Source: Candidatus Schekmanbacteria bacterium
Lineage (GTDB): Bacteria > CSSED10-310 > JACPHN01
Length of the DNA stretch: 39,686 nucleotides
Direction: 5' to 3'
Assembly (NCBI GenBank): GCA_016188575.1
Contig: JACPHN010000239.1
Span: 1-39,686 of the forward strand
The position numbers were made by a program, and so were the translations under genes. Below the pieces are notes generated by a model, which saw only the letters and a program-made list of their open reading frames with translations, had not been told where the DNA came from and did no database searches. Each line of letters begins with the position of its first letter. The first letter of the stretch is position 1. Shown in pieces: positions 8,451 to 17,272 of this stretch.

Positions 8451-9557
8451 ATGCGACCCAATTTTTCACGGCTCACAGTCATCCCGCTTCTGCTCGCCGC
8501 GGCGCTTGCTGGTGCTTGCAGCGAGCAGCCGGGCGAGCGGACGAAATCCGCCGAAGGCGTTGCCCTTCTGAACGTCTCGTACGATCCCACCCGAGAGCTC
8601 TACGAAGAGTACAATGCCGCCTTTGCCGCGCACTGGCAAGAAACGACCGGCCAGCGCGTAACCGTAAGAATGTCACACGGTGGCTCCGGAAAGCAGGCGC
8701 GCGCGGTCATCGATGGGCTTGCTGCCGACATCGTCACCCTGGCGCTTGCCTACGATATCGATGCCATCCACGAAAGAGCAAATCTCTTGCCCGCAAGCTG
8801 GCAGACGCGACTCCCCGGGAACAGTTGTCCCTACACGTCGACCATTGTGTTTCTGGTACGTGCGGGTAATCCGCACGGAGTCCGCGACTGGGGAGATCTG
8901 ATCAAGCCGGGGATTCAGGTAATCACGCCTAACCCCAAGACCTCGGGGGGCGCGCGCTGGAGCTATCTGGCCGCCTGGGGGTGGGCGCTGGCGCGGGAGC
9001 TGGGGACCGCAGAGGCGCTGCAGAACCCGTCGGCGGCGCCCGGATTCGCGGCCGCCCAACAGGAGGCGCGCCGCTTCGTCTCCGCGCTCTATGGCCACGT
9101 GCCGGTGCTCGACTCAGGCGCCCGGGGGGCAACGAACACGTTCGTCCAGAACGGCATCGGCGATGTCTTGCTGGCCTGGGAGAATGAGGCGCTACTGGTC
9201 ATCGAGAAGCTCGGAGCCGGGAAGTTCGAGATCGTCATGCCGTCCATCAGCATTCTGGCCGAGCCTCCGGTGGCGGTCATCGATCACAACGTCGATCGCA
9301 AGGGCACGCGGAAGCTCGCCGAAGAGTATCTTGCCTATCTTTTCAGCGCGCGCGGCCAGGAGCTGGTAGCCCGACACTACTTCCGTCCGCGGTCGGCGGA
9401 GCTGGCGAGCGTTGCCGCGCGGCGCTTTCCGCCGGTGACCACGTTCACCGTCGCGGCCGTTTTTGGCGGCTGGACGCAGGCGCAGGCCGCGCACTTCGAC
9501 GACGGGGCGGTGTTCGACCAGATCTATGCGACGAGCAAAGCAGCAGGCGGCTCATGA
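8451..9557 (+). CDS. sbp: Sulfate-binding protein of ABC transporter, predicted lipoprotein
   Basis: 368 residues. ATG 8451 follows GAGGA at five bases and lies 14 bases after the cysA stop. A signal sequence ends in AGAC (Cys23), so the binding protein appears lipid-anchored, unlike the free periplasmic enterobacterial protein. The mature part closely follows E. coli Sbp: [76 protein letters not shown] and [15 protein letters not shown]. These are the loops that bind the sulfate dianion. It delivers sulfate (possibly thiosulfate) to CysTW. The stop overlaps the cysT ATG (ATGA at 9554-9557). Confidence 0.93.
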   Translation: MRPNFSRLTVIPLLLAAALAGACSEQPGERTKSAEGVALLNVSYDPTRELYEEYNAAFAAHWQETTGQRVTVRMSHGGSGKQARAVIDGLAADIVTLALAYDIDAIHERANLLPASWQTRLPGNSCPYTSTIVFLVRAGNPHGVRDWGDLIKPGIQVITPNPKTSGGARWSYLAAWGWALARELGTAEALQNPSAAPGFAAAQQEARRFVSALYGHVPVLDSGARGATNTFVQNGIGDVLLAWENEALLVIEKLGAGKFEIVMPSISILAEPPVAVIDHNVDRKGTRKLAEEYLAYLFSARGQELVARHYFRPRSAELASVAARRFPPVTTFTVAAVFGGWTQAQAAHFDDGAVFDQIYATSKAAGGS

Positions 9558-10390
9558 GGAGGATCAAGCAATACAGCATTCTCCCCGGATTCGGGTTGAC
9601 GCTCGGTATCACGCTGGTCTACACAAGCACACTGGTGCTGCTGCCGCTGGCTGGGCTTTTCGCCAAGTCCGCGGAGCTCGGTTGGCGCGACCTCTGGCAG
9701 CATCTGGCGGCACCGCGAGCGCTTGCGGCGTACGGCCTGTCGCTCGGCGCGTCGTTCGCGGCGGCGCTCATCGACGCCTTTTTTGGATTGGTTGTCGCCT
9801 GGGTGCTGGTGCGCTACCGGTTTTTCGGCCGGCGCCTGCTCGACGCGCTGGTTGACCTCCCTTTCGCCCTGCCCACAGCCGTGAGCGGAATCGCGTTGAC
9901 GACGCTCTTCTCGGAGCACGGCTGGCTGGGCATGTGGCTGGCTCCGCTGGGGGTGCGCGTGGCCTTTACGCGACTCGGTATCGTCGTTGCGCTGATGTTC
10001 ATCGGCATTCCGTTCGTGGTGCGCACCCTGCAACCCGCGCTGCTAGAGCTCCCCGTAGCGCTGGAAGAGGCCGCGGCCACGCTCGGAGCTGGCCGGTGGC
10101 AGATTTTTCGGCGGGTGATCTTGCCGACGCTATGGCCGTCGCTGCTGACCGGTTTTGCCATGGCGTTTGCGCGCGCCCTTGGCGAGTATGGCTCGGTCGT
10201 GTTCATCGCCGGCAACATGCCGATGCGCACCGAAATCGTACCGCTGCTGATCATGATCGAGCTCGAGCAGTACGACTATGCTGGCGCGACAGTGCTCGGA
10301 GCGACCATGCTCCTGCTTTCGTTTGCGTTGCTGTTGGCGATCAACCGGCTGCAGCGCTGGGGAGGGCGGCGCGCGGGCGCCGCGACTTAG
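9554..10390 (+). CDS. cysT: Sulfate ABC transporter permease CysT
   Basis: 278 residues, an inner-membrane subunit with about six hydrophobic helices. The ATPase-contacting EAA loop is visible ([21 protein letters not shown]), as is the CysT-like [19 protein letters not shown]. The ATG overlaps the sbp stop in an ATGA arrangement, and cysW starts one base after its TAG, so expression is coupled. It forms the heterodimeric sulfate channel with CysW. Confidence 0.92.
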   Translation: MRRIKQYSILPGFGLTLGITLVYTSTLVLLPLAGLFAKSAELGWRDLWQHLAAPRALAAYGLSLGASFAAALIDAFFGLVVAWVLVRYRFFGRRLLDALVDLPFALPTAVSGIALTTLFSEHGWLGMWLAPLGVRVAFTRLGIVVALMFIGIPFVVRTLQPALLELPVALEEAAATLGAGRWQIFRRVILPTLWPSLLTGFAMAFARALGEYGSVVFIAGNMPMRTEIVPLLIMIELEQYDYAGATVLGATMLLLSFALLLAINRLQRWGGRRAGAAT

Positions 10391-10391
10391 C

Positions 10392-11267
10392 ATGGATGCC
10401 GCCTGGCGAAGCGACCGACATCGAGAGCCTGCGCCCTGTGCGCTTGACGGCCTGCGCGAGCCCCGCTGGGCGCGATGCCTGCTGATAGCGACGGCCGTCG
10501 GCTTTCTTGGCATTCTACTCCTGGCGCCACTCGCGGTGGTGTTCGCCGGGGCCTTGTCCCAGGGTGTGCGCGCATACCTGGCGGCAATCAGTCATCCCGA
10601 CACGCGCGCGGCACTGCGTCTGACGCTGCTTGCTGCCGCTTTCGCCGTAACGCTAAGCTCGATCTTTGGCGTGGCCGCTGCGTGGGCACTCGGGAAGTTC
10701 GAGTTCCGCGGCAAAAGCATCCTCACAACGGTCATTGACCTGCCATTCGCGGTCTCCCCGGTGATCGCCGGCCTCATCTTCGTGCTGCTCTTCGGCCTGC
10801 AAGGCTGGGCGGGTCCGTGGCTCGCCGCCCACGACCTGGAAGTCATCTTTGCGGTGCCCGGAATCGTCCTCGCAACGCTCTTCATCACCTTTCCGTTCGT
10901 AGCGCGCGAGCTCGCTCAGGTGATGCAGGCGCAGGGGACGGGTGAGGAAGAGGCGGCGCGCCTGCTGGGAGCCAGCGGCTGGCAGATCTTCTGGCGCGTG
11001 ACGCTGCCCAACGTGCGCTGGGGTCTGCTTTATGGCATTATCCTGTGTAATGCGCGGGCGATGGGAGAGTTTGGAGCGGTCTCGGTCGTCTCGGGCCACA
11101 TCCGCGGGCTCACCAACACGCTGCCCCTGCACGTCGAAATTCTCTACAATGAGTATCAGTTTGCGGCCGCGTTTGCCGTGGCGTCGTTGTTGACGCTGCT
11201 GGCCCTCGTGACCCTGGTGCTGAAGGCGCTCCTGGAGCGCCGCACCGGGAAGATGGAAGGATGGTGA
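10392..11267 (+). CDS. cysW: Sulfate ABC transporter permease CysW
   Basis: 291 residues from ATG 10392, one base after the cysT stop. It has about six membrane helices, the conserved [20 protein letters not shown] and an EAA loop ([22 protein letters not shown]), plus [20 protein letters not shown] typical of CysW. The first 30 residues are polar and longer than in enterobacterial CysW. It partners CysT in sulfate import. The histidine kinase gene begins seven bases downstream, suggesting the sensor is in the same transcript. Confidence 0.92.
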   Translation: MDAAWRSDRHREPAPCALDGLREPRWARCLLIATAVGFLGILLLAPLAVVFAGALSQGVRAYLAAISHPDTRAALRLTLLAAAFAVTLSSIFGVAAAWALGKFEFRGKSILTTVIDLPFAVSPVIAGLIFVLLFGLQGWAGPWLAAHDLEVIFAVPGIVLATLFITFPFVARELAQVMQAQGTGEEEAARLLGASGWQIFWRVTLPNVRWGLLYGIILCNARAMGEFGAVSVVSGHIRGLTNTLPLHVEILYNEYQFAAAFAVASLLTLLALVTLVLKALLERRTGKMEGW

Positions 11268-11274
11268 ATCGCGT

Positions 11275-13275
11275 GTGGCCGCGTTGCCAGGCGAGGGGTC
11301 GGTGCGACGTCTGCCGCTAAGTCTGCTGCTGGCCGCGATCGTTGCAGGGCTGGTCCTGTCCGTGCTCGCGTGCATCGTGCCAGCGGGTCTGGGCATTCTG
11401 GAGGAGCTCGCGGTGGAGAACGCGAGGACGCGGGTCGAGCTGGCGGCAACCTCGGCGGCGGAAGGCGCGACGGAGTACGCTACGGAGGCGGAAACCGGCG
11501 CGCGGCTGCTGGCCGAACGGCCGACGCTGCTCGGGCTGGTCGCGGCCGGCGAGAGCGCACCGCTCGGCGCTTTCCTTGAGCGCTTCCGGCTCACCGCCGG
11601 GCTTGCCGGCTGCGCGATTGTTCGCGGCGGCGTCGCGGTGGCCGCGACACCAGGGCCGATCCCGTGGAGCGAGCTCGGGCAGGTCGAGGGCCGCCAGTAC
11701 CGCACGCTCGGTGCACGGGCGGCCGCGGTGGTTGCCGTGGCCGCGCTCGATCTCGAGCTCGAGCCGCAGGCCCGGGCAGTGGTCGTGCGCTGGCTGGACG
11801 ATCAGCTCACGGCCCGTTTGAGCGCGCGGCTCGGTTTGCCCGTCCGTCTGGAGCTGGGCTTGGCGGCGGCGGAGACGAGCGGGCCGCCCGACGCCTTTGT
11901 TGCCCGGCGCACGCTGGGAGGGTCGCCCGAGGCCCCGGTACGTGTGGTCGTTGCACTCTCGCGATCTGAAGTGTCGGCAACGCTGCGGCCGCTGCGCCGC
12001 ACGTTCTTTGTCATTGCGTTAGGCACTGCCGCGGTCGCCGCCGCGCTTGGAGTCTATGCGGGTCACAGCATCGCGCTGCCGCTGCGCGCACTGGGCGAAG
12101 CTGCGGAGCGGATCGGCGCGGGAGATCTCGTCACGCCGATCAGGCCGGGGCGAGGCGCCGAGGTCGGCGCCCTCGCGGGCCGGATGGAGGACATGCGCCA
12201 GCGCCTGCGCTCGCTCACCGCCGAGCTGCGCCGGCGAGAAGAAGAGGCCCAGGCGCTCCTGGGGAACATGGTCGAAGGCGTATTCGCGGTGGATGCGGAG
12301 CGGCGCATTCAATACCTGAATGCCCAGGGGGCGGCGCTGCTGGGCGTGGAGGCAGCGGCGGCGCGGGGTCGGAGTTGCGGGGACGTCTTGCGCGCGCTGA
12401 ACGCGAGCGGAGCTCGACCCTGCGAAGACGAGTGCCCCATCGTCCATGCGCGCTCCCGCGGGAGCTCACGAGCCGTCGAGCACCTGCACCTGGCACAAGG
12501 GGAAAGAACGGTAGTGATCACGAGCGCACCCCCGTCCGGCTCCACACAGGTCCAGATCATTCGGGATGAAACTGACATCGAGGCGGCACGGCGGGCGCGC
12601 GACGCCGTGCTCGCGAGCGTCTCTCACGAGCTGAAGACGCCGCTGACGGCGCAACTGGCTTCCATTGAGTTGCTGCGCGACGGGCTGCGCAGCATGCCGA
12701 CGGCGAGTGCCGAGCAACTTGTGGGAGCCATGGAGCGCAGTACGCTGCGCCTGGTGCGGCTGGTCGACAATCTCCTTGAAAGCGTCCGCATCGAAACCGG
12801 GAAAACGGCATTGCGGCGGGTGCCGGTGGATCTCGAGGTGGTGGTAGAGGAAGCGGCGGCCATGACCCGGCCGCTACTGGACCAGCGCGGGCAGACGTTG
12901 AGCGTCGAGCTGCCTGAGCCGCCGCTGGAGATCGCCGGCGACCCGGGGCAGCTCGTACAGGTGCTGGTCAACGTCCTCGCCAACGCGAACAAGTTTGGGC
13001 CAGACGGTTCGACGATTCGCGTGGGCGGTGAAAGGAGCGGCGGCTGGCTTTCGGTGTGGGTCGACGACATGGGGCCCGGCGTGCCGGCATCGCAATCGAG
13101 CTCCATCTTCGGTCAGTTTCAGCGCCTCGGCGGTGCCAAGGCGGCCGGCATGGGCCTGGGCCTGTGGATCGCCAAATCACTGGTGGAGCGGCACGGCGGA
13201 CACCTTGGCGTGTCTGCGTCGCCGCAGGGCGGCGCCCGCTTCACGCTCACGTTCCCGCGGGGAGGAGCTGCGTGA
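11275..13275 (+). CDS. Membrane sensor histidine kinase with extracytoplasmic, HAMP and PAS domains
   Basis: 666 residues from GTG 11275. Order: transmembrane helix 1 (about 14-38), an extracytoplasmic sensor of about 200 residues, transmembrane helix 2 (FFVIALGTAAVAAALGVYAG, about 243-263), HAMP, PAS (about 325-430), HisKA with phospho-acceptor His451 in ASVSHELKTPLT, and a HATPase with N box NVLANANKFG, DDMGPGVP and GMGLGLWIAKSLVERHGG. The PAS carries three cysteines (Cys368, Cys383, Cys387; the last two in PCEDECP), a pattern that could bind a metal or sense redox. The gene lies seven bases after cysW and overlaps the response regulator by four, so a role in sensing sulfate, its status or transporter activity is likely but not proved by sequence. 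Confidence 0.9.
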   Translation: MAALPGEGSVRRLPLSLLLAAIVAGLVLSVLACIVPAGLGILEELAVENARTRVELAATSAAEGATEYATEAETGARLLAERPTLLGLVAAGESAPLGAFLERFRLTAGLAGCAIVRGGVAVAATPGPIPWSELGQVEGRQYRTLGARAAAVVAVAALDLELEPQARAVVVRWLDDQLTARLSARLGLPVRLELGLAAAETSGPPDAFVARRTLGGSPEAPVRVVVALSRSEVSATLRPLRRTFFVIALGTAAVAAALGVYAGHSIALPLRALGEAAERIGAGDLVTPIRPGRGAEVGALAGRMEDMRQRLRSLTAELRRREEEAQALLGNMVEGVFAVDAERRIQYLNAQGAALLGVEAAAARGRSCGDVLRALNASGARPCEDECPIVHARSRGSSRAVEHLHLAQGERTVVITSAPPSGSTQVQIIRDETDIEAARRARDAVLASVSHELKTPLTAQLASIELLRDGLRSMPTASAEQLVGAMERSTLRLVRLVDNLLESVRIETGKTALRRVPVDLEVVVEEAAAMTRPLLDQRGQTLSVELPEPPLEIAGDPGQLVQVLVNVLANANKFGPDGSTIRVGGERSGGWLSVWVDDMGPGVPASQSSSIFGQFQRLGGAKAAGMGLGLWIAKSLVERHGGHLGVSASPQGGARFTLTFPRGGAA

Positions 13276-14000
13276 AGGTGCTCGTCGTTGACGATGACCC
13301 GGAGCTGTTGCCGCTGGTCGCTTTTGCGCTGCGGCGCGAAGGCTATTTCGTGCTCGAGGCCGCGACCGGCGAGGCGGCGCTGGCGACGGTGACGAGCGAA
13401 CGGCCGGATCTCGTGGTGCTCGACGTCAATCTGCCGGGAATCGATGGCTTCGAGGTGTGCCGGCGCATCCGCCGTGGCGGCGACAGTACGCCCGTGCTGA
13501 TGCTTACGGTTCGCGGCGATGAGCTGGATGAAGTGACCGGGCTAGACGCAGGAGCGGACGACTATCTCACGAAACCATTCAGCCCGCGCACGCTGCTGGC
13601 GAGGGTGAGGGCGCTATTGCGTAGGGCCGGGCATGAGCGCGCCCGGCGGGTCACGGCGGGTGCTGTGGAGCTCGATGCGGAGCTGCACGTGCTCCACATC
13701 ACAGGCAAATCTCCGGTGCGTCTCACGCCGCTGGAGTTCCGGCTCCTGCAGCTCTTGGTGATGCAGGGGGGCCGCGCGGTGCGCAGCGAGCGCATTCTTC
13801 TACACGTGTGGGGAACGCACGGGGCTGCGGACCGCCAGCTTCTCAAGCAACTGGTTCACCGCCTGCGACAGAAGATCGAGGAGGATCCTTCGACACCGCA
13901 GCGGCTGCTCGCTGTTCCCGGTCTGGGGTATCGGTGGGAGAGCGCTCCTTCTGAAAAAACGGAGCGCCCTCCTGGGGAGGATAGCCCGGCGCCGGAATAA
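13272..14000 (+). CDS. OmpR/PhoB-family response regulator
   Basis: 242 residues starting at GTG 13272, which overlaps the kinase stop (GTGA), so the pair is translationally coupled. Receiver domain: acidic pocket VVDDDPE, phospho-acceptor Asp51 in VVLDVNLPG, switch Thr in MLTVRG and Lys in DYLTKPFSP. The C-terminal winged-helix DNA-binding domain is clear (LTPLEFRLLQLL, VRSERILLHVWG, LLKQLVHRLRQKIE, VPGLGYRW). It is the cognate partner of the preceding kinase. The dyad at 6467-6487 upstream of cysA is one candidate target. The last 20 residues are a polar tail overlapping the terminator. Confidence 0.93.
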   Translation: MKVLVVDDDPELLPLVAFALRREGYFVLEAATGEAALATVTSERPDLVVLDVNLPGIDGFEVCRRIRRGGDSTPVLMLTVRGDELDEVTGLDAGADDYLTKPFSPRTLLARVRALLRRAGHERARRVTAGAVELDAELHVLHITGKSPVRLTPLEFRLLQLLVMQGGRAVRSERILLHVWGTHGAADRQLLKQLVHRLRQKIEEDPSTPQRLLAVPGLGYRWESAPSEKTERPPGEDSPAPE

Positions 14001-14014
14001 CGCCGGAGCCGGGC
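13984..14014. terminator. Intrinsic-type hairpin between convergent genes
   Basis: GCCCGGC pairs with GCCGGGC, and after one mismatch CCGG pairs with CCGG, around a short A-rich loop. It spans the response regulator stop and is followed by AATTTTCT. Its position between converging genes fits a terminator for the cys/two-component operon, perhaps used from both sides. Confidence 0.55.
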
Positions 14015-14059
14015 GTCGAGAATTTTCTCCGAGGGCCGGAGAAGCGGAGCGCGACGCTG

Positions 14060-14398
14060 TTAGAAGCGCCGGCCGCGTCCGCCGCCGCCGCCGCCACCAC
14101 CACCGCCGCCGCCGCCTCCGAAGCCGCCGCCGCCGCGACCGTCGCGCGCCGCCATCGGCTTGGCTTCGTTAACGGTCATGGCACGACCTTCACAGTCGGC
14201 GCCGTTGAAACGGCTGATCGCCTCTTTGGCCTCGGCGTCGCTTGACATCTCGACGAAGCCGAACCCCTTGCTCCGGCCGGAGTCGCGATCCACGATGATC
14301 TTCGCGGACTCGACCTTCCCGCACTTGGAGAAGGTGTCGAAGAGGATTTGGTCAGTAGCGGAATAGGGAAGATTGCCGACGTAAAGCTTGTTGCCCAT
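14060..14398 (-). CDS. RNA-binding protein with one RRM and a polyglycine tail
   Basis: 112 residues. ATG 14396-14398 follows GGAGG at five bases. A single RRM covers residues 1-82 with RNP2 (LYVGNL) and RNP1 (KGFGFVEM) intact. The tail is almost pure glycine ending in RGRRF. Such small RRM-glycine-rich proteins occur in cyanobacteria and several deltaproteobacterial lineages and often respond to cold, acting as RNA chaperones. An own promoter with a perfect TATAAT and a leader of about 80 bases precedes it. The glycine run is encoded by a triplet repeat that could vary in length. Confidence 0.92.
   Translation of the reverse strand: MGNKLYVGNLPYSATDQILFDTFSKCGKVESAKIIVDRDSGRSKGFGFVEMSSDAEAKEAISRFNGADCEGRAMTVNEAKPMAARDGRGGGGFGGGGGGGGGGGGGGRGRRF
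14079..14136. repeat. CCG/CCA triplet repeat encoding polyglycine
   Basis: A nearly uninterrupted run of CCG and CCA triplets (GGN glycine codons on the minus strand) within the tail of the RRM gene. Slippage here would change the tail length in steps of one glycine without breaking the frame. Confidence 0.8.
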
Positions 14399-14483
14399 AG
14401 GGCCTCCAAAAAGCTGCGACCACTCAAGACCCTAAGAGCACCATTGCTCGTAAGCTCCGTAGACGCGAAAAAACCTAAGACGG

Positions 14484-14512
14484 ATTATAACGAGCGCGTA
14501 CGAGCATTGCCA
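14484..14512 (-). promoter_or_regulatory. Sigma70-type promoter of the RRM gene
   Basis: On the minus strand a perfect TATAAT (14489-14484) lies 17 bases after TGGCAA (14512-14507), a weak -35. Transcription would start near 14477, giving a leader of about 79 bases that holds a small GAGCA/TGCTC hairpin (14436-14449). A long leader is common for cold-regulated RNA-binding proteins. Confidence 0.5.
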
Positions 14513-14606
14513 GGGGGTCAAGCCTCCCCGGGTCAACCCGCCTGTTCGACGCGAGGCTGCCATCGCCCTCCTCGGTCCCTCCCCTCACCCGCGGGAGAAT
14601 GGCTTG

Positions 14607-14625
14607 GGCGCGAGGAAAACGCGCC
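14607..14625 (-). terminator. Hairpin after the membrane protein gene
   Basis: GGCGCG and CGCGCC form a perfect 6-bp stem around a 7-nt loop, seven bases past the stop of the minus-strand gene ending at 14632. No T-run follows, so termination is only suggested. Confidence 0.3.
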
Positions 14626-14631
14626 GCGCCG

Positions 14632-16170
14632 TCAGGCGAGCTGGCCGCGGCCGGCCGCGTCAGGCGCTGCGCGACACCGGTGCGCCGCCAGCCTCGCCTC
14701 CACGCATTCCAGCAGCAGCATGGGCGCCATGGCTTCGAACCAGCGCAACCAGCCGAAGCCAAGCCACGCGGCGATCACTACGACGTGACCCGCGAGCACG
14801 CCGTACCCAAAGCCAGTTGGCCACTGCCGCGCGCCGGCCAGACGGCGAAGGCAGCTCACCGCGGACCATGCACAGCCAAGAAGAAGCACCACCGACGCCG
14901 TGACCGCCACTCCCACCTGAAGGCCCCCGTCGCCGCCACCGGCGAGGTGGGTGCTTGTCGGCGCCAGCGGGTCCGCTATCGCGGCCACCCACGGGGTGAC
15001 CGTGCGGCCCCACAGGATGAGGATCTCGGGGAGAAGCACAGCACCGAAAAAGTAGGTCTTGTGGCCGGATGTGTCATGGGCAGGCAGCCCAAACAGCTCG
15101 ATCTGCCGCAGAATTCGCCGATGAGTCCGGGAATCGCCGTTGACACGGCTCGCGGCCAGCCCGAAGCCGGTCGCCGCCGCGCCAATACCGCCGATGATCG
15201 GGCCCGTATCGCTATCCATCCCACCGGCCGCGTAGCCCACCGGCCACTCGCGAAACCCCGCAACGAGCCCGTAGTCACTCCACCACTCTCGGCGAAACCG
15301 ATCATAGAGGCGGCGCGATAGCTCCGGTGCGAAATCGGGGGCAAAGGCCAGCATCCACGAAAGCGCACAACCGCGCGGCACCTCCACCTGCAGGCCGGCG
15401 CCGGTAATCTGGGCGGGCGGCATGCCGGTGCGGGCATCCAGACTCGCGGTGGTCCATCGCTGCCACGCCTCGACGGCAGGCGGCAAGCCCCCACCGATCA
15501 GGCGTTCGTAATGGGCGAGCGACGCCAGCGCGCAAATACTGTCCACCGGCCATACCAGGCCCGGATAGCTTTCGAGCGCGGGAACCGGTGCGTCTACGAA
15601 GGCGTGCGCCAACTCGCTTGAGGCAGTGCGGAAACGCTCACGTATTGTCGCCGCCTCGCCTCCCGCGAGCAGGTACCCCGCGCGCAGCAGGTTGAGCTGG
15701 CCGGCGAAAATGATCCCGCCCTCGGGTGTGAGGGTGGCGTTTTCGGCAAACGGTGGAGCTCCCCGCAGCCCCTCGATCCGCGCGATGAGACGCGCGAGCT
15801 TCGGGGCGGCCTGTAGCTCGCGGCGCTCGGCTTCGTTACCCATCAGGTGCAGATTGACGATGGCGTACCCATAGAACGAATACGTGAACAGCTCGCCTTC
15901 GGGAAAGAGCTGGTTCATGGCGCGGGCCGCGTCCGCCGTCAAGCGGGGCTCGAGGCCATGAAGCTGGCGGAGCGCTGCAACCATGCCTGCGGCGGGCGAT
16001 GGTCCCAAGGCGGCGGGATCGGCGACCGCCATCACCCAGGGGACGCAAAACCACGCGGCCAGGAGGAAGAGAACGGCGCGGACGAGCAAGCCGCCAGGGG
16101 AGCAGGGCGCCGGCGGCATGCGGGACGATGGCTCAGCGGACGAGGATAGCGGCGGAGAGGGCCAGCTCAT
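14632..16170 (-). CDS. Membrane-anchored helical-barrel protein, possibly linalool dehydratase/isomerase-like
   Basis: 512 residues, with one hydrophobic helix near the start (LLVRAVLFLLAAWFCVPWVM, about 28-47) and two near the end (about 415-475). The middle is alpha-helical and not membrane-like. Phrases such as GIIFAGQLNLLRAGYLLAGG, GLVWPVDSICALASLAHYERL, GCALSWMLAF and DTGPIIGGIGAAATGFGLAAS run in the order of the (alpha/alpha)6-barrel of linalool dehydratase/isomerase (PF18566), in which a similar 'GHLNL' segment occurs. This is a distant resemblance recalled by eye, so the enzyme activity is unknown. ATG 16170 has no ribosome site and sits three bases after the predicted transcription start; ATG 16119 (residue 18), nearer the signal helix, is a realistic alternative. 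Confidence 0.6.
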   Translation of the reverse strand: MSWPSPPLSSSAEPSSRMPPAPCSPGGLLVRAVLFLLAAWFCVPWVMAVADPAALGPSPAAGMVAALRQLHGLEPRLTADAARAMNQLFPEGELFTYSFYGYAIVNLHLMGNEAERRELQAAPKLARLIARIEGLRGAPPFAENATLTPEGGIIFAGQLNLLRAGYLLAGGEAATIRERFRTASSELAHAFVDAPVPALESYPGLVWPVDSICALASLAHYERLIGGGLPPAVEAWQRWTTASLDARTGMPPAQITGAGLQVEVPRGCALSWMLAFAPDFAPELSRRLYDRFRREWWSDYGLVAGFREWPVGYAAGGMDSDTGPIIGGIGAAATGFGLAASRVNGDSRTHRRILRQIELFGLPAHDTSGHKTYFFGAVLLPEILILWGRTVTPWVAAIADPLAPTSTHLAGGGDGGLQVGVAVTASVVLLLGCAWSAVSCLRRLAGARQWPTGFGYGVLAGHVVVIAAWLGFGWLRWFEAMAPMLLLECVEARLAAHRCRAAPDAAGRGQLA

Positions 16171-16179
16171 GATGGAGTG

Positions 16180-16208
16180 ATGCTACGCGGAGCGGGCGGT
16201 GCTGTCAA
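16180..16208 (-). promoter_or_regulatory. Sigma70-type promoter upstream of the membrane protein gene
   Basis: Minus-strand TTGACA (perfect, 16208-16203), a 17-base spacer and TAGCAT (16185-16180). The predicted start near 16173 would make the message almost leaderless for ATG 16170, or give about a 54-base leader for ATG 16119. Confidence 0.5.
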
Positions 16209-16246
16209 CGCGAGATGCCGGCGTGCGGGGCGATGGGGATACGGCG

Positions 16247-16276
16247 AGGCGGCAGCCCGGAGGCGGGCCGCCGCCT
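16247..16276 (-). terminator. Long nested hairpin after the lipoprotein gene
   Basis: A 13-step stem: AGGCGGC/GCCGCCT outside, a G-T step, then GCCCG/CGGGC around a 4-nt loop. It lies 12 bases beyond the stop of the minus-strand lipoprotein gene. It lacks a T-run but is very stable and probably ends or protects that transcript. Confidence 0.5.
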
Positions 16277-16288
16277 GCGGTACCGCGG

Positions 16289-17272
16289 TCAGAACAGGGA
16301 GCAGTCGTTGCCTTCGACCATGGTGAGCATGGTAAGGCTGCTCGTCGTGCTCGACAGCGAGCACACCTCGTGATCAGCCTCAACCTGCTCGTTCAGCATG
16401 TCGGCGAAGGCATCACCGAGGTGATCGCCGACGGCGCCCAGAGAATCTGACATCGCGTCCTCGACGCCGTCGCGAATGCCGTTTTCAACTGCGGTGGCCT
16501 CGCTGGAGCTCATGCTGAGCTTGTCCCAGTCGATGCTGACCCGGGCATCGCCGACGGAGAACGCGTGGGTGGTGCTGCCGGTGACCTGGTGCCTCGCATT
16601 CCTGGTGAGGCTGACGTAGAAGTCGAGGTCCATGCTGCTCACGTAGATGTTGTGGCTGCCCTCGAGCTCGTTGCGAGCCTTGGTCGTGAACGCGGACAGA
16701 ATCCACTCGCTCAGGCCCGAGGGGCAATCGACGTCGATGTTACTGAAGACGGCGTGGCCGATCTTTTGCTCTCCGTTGAAATCGAAGTCCATGTGCATCT
16801 TGCCGGAGCTGGAGCTGGACTGCCAATCAGCCTGCAGGTCGTACAGGTCGAGGCCGTCAAAGTAGACCTTCTGCGTATAGCTGATCTCGCAATTTTGGAC
16901 CGGCCAAGGGAATCCGTCCACAGTCTCAGTAGAGTTGGCGATTTGCGAAGGGAGGCTGGACCCGAAGTCCATGGCGCCGCTGAAGGCCATGCCGATATAC
17001 AGGAGCTGGGCGTCGGTGGAGCTGACGTCGGCGTATTCGCAGGCGTCCGTAATGTCCAGCTCGCTCATTCCCGGCTCGATGGCCAGGGGATCGTAGCAGT
17101 TGGCAAAGAGGTCTTCGATGGCCTGAGGCAGGGAGTTATCGAAGACGTAGTAGCCGATGACGTCGGGCGCGACCGATTCGTTTTCATAGAAGTTGTCGCA
17201 ACCGATGGAGGGGGCAACAGCGATGATGGCGAGGAGGCACAGGGCGGCGGGTTTGGCGATGCGGGTTGACAT
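16289..17272 (-). CDS. Lipoprotein of unknown function under a sigma54-type promoter
   Basis: 327 residues. The ATG at 17272 follows AGGATCT in an A-rich leader. The signal sequence ends in PSIGC, a good lipobox (Cys25). The mature protein is acidic, rich in Ser, Asp and Asn, contains at least six cysteines (NCYDP, DACEYADV, QNCEIS, VDCPSG, EVCSL, DCSLF), and looks like a beta-rich outer-surface domain followed by a helical stretch (about 265-300). I do not recognise a family. A close match to the sigma54 consensus lies 45 bases upstream of the start codon's predicted leader, and a sigma54 activator gene is divergent next door, so regulated production is likely. Confidence 0.75.
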   Translation of the reverse strand: MSTRIAKPAALCLLAIIAVAPSIGCDNFYENESVAPDVIGYYVFDNSLPQAIEDLFANCYDPLAIEPGMSELDITDACEYADVSSTDAQLLYIGMAFSGAMDFGSSLPSQIANSTETVDGFPWPVQNCEISYTQKVYFDGLDLYDLQADWQSSSSSGKMHMDFDFNGEQKIGHAVFSNIDVDCPSGLSEWILSAFTTKARNELEGSHNIYVSSMDLDFYVSLTRNARHQVTGSTTHAFSVGDARVSIDWDKLSMSSSEATAVENGIRDGVEDAMSDSLGAVGDHLGDAFADMLNEQVEADHEVCSLSSTTSSLTMLTMVEGNDCSLF

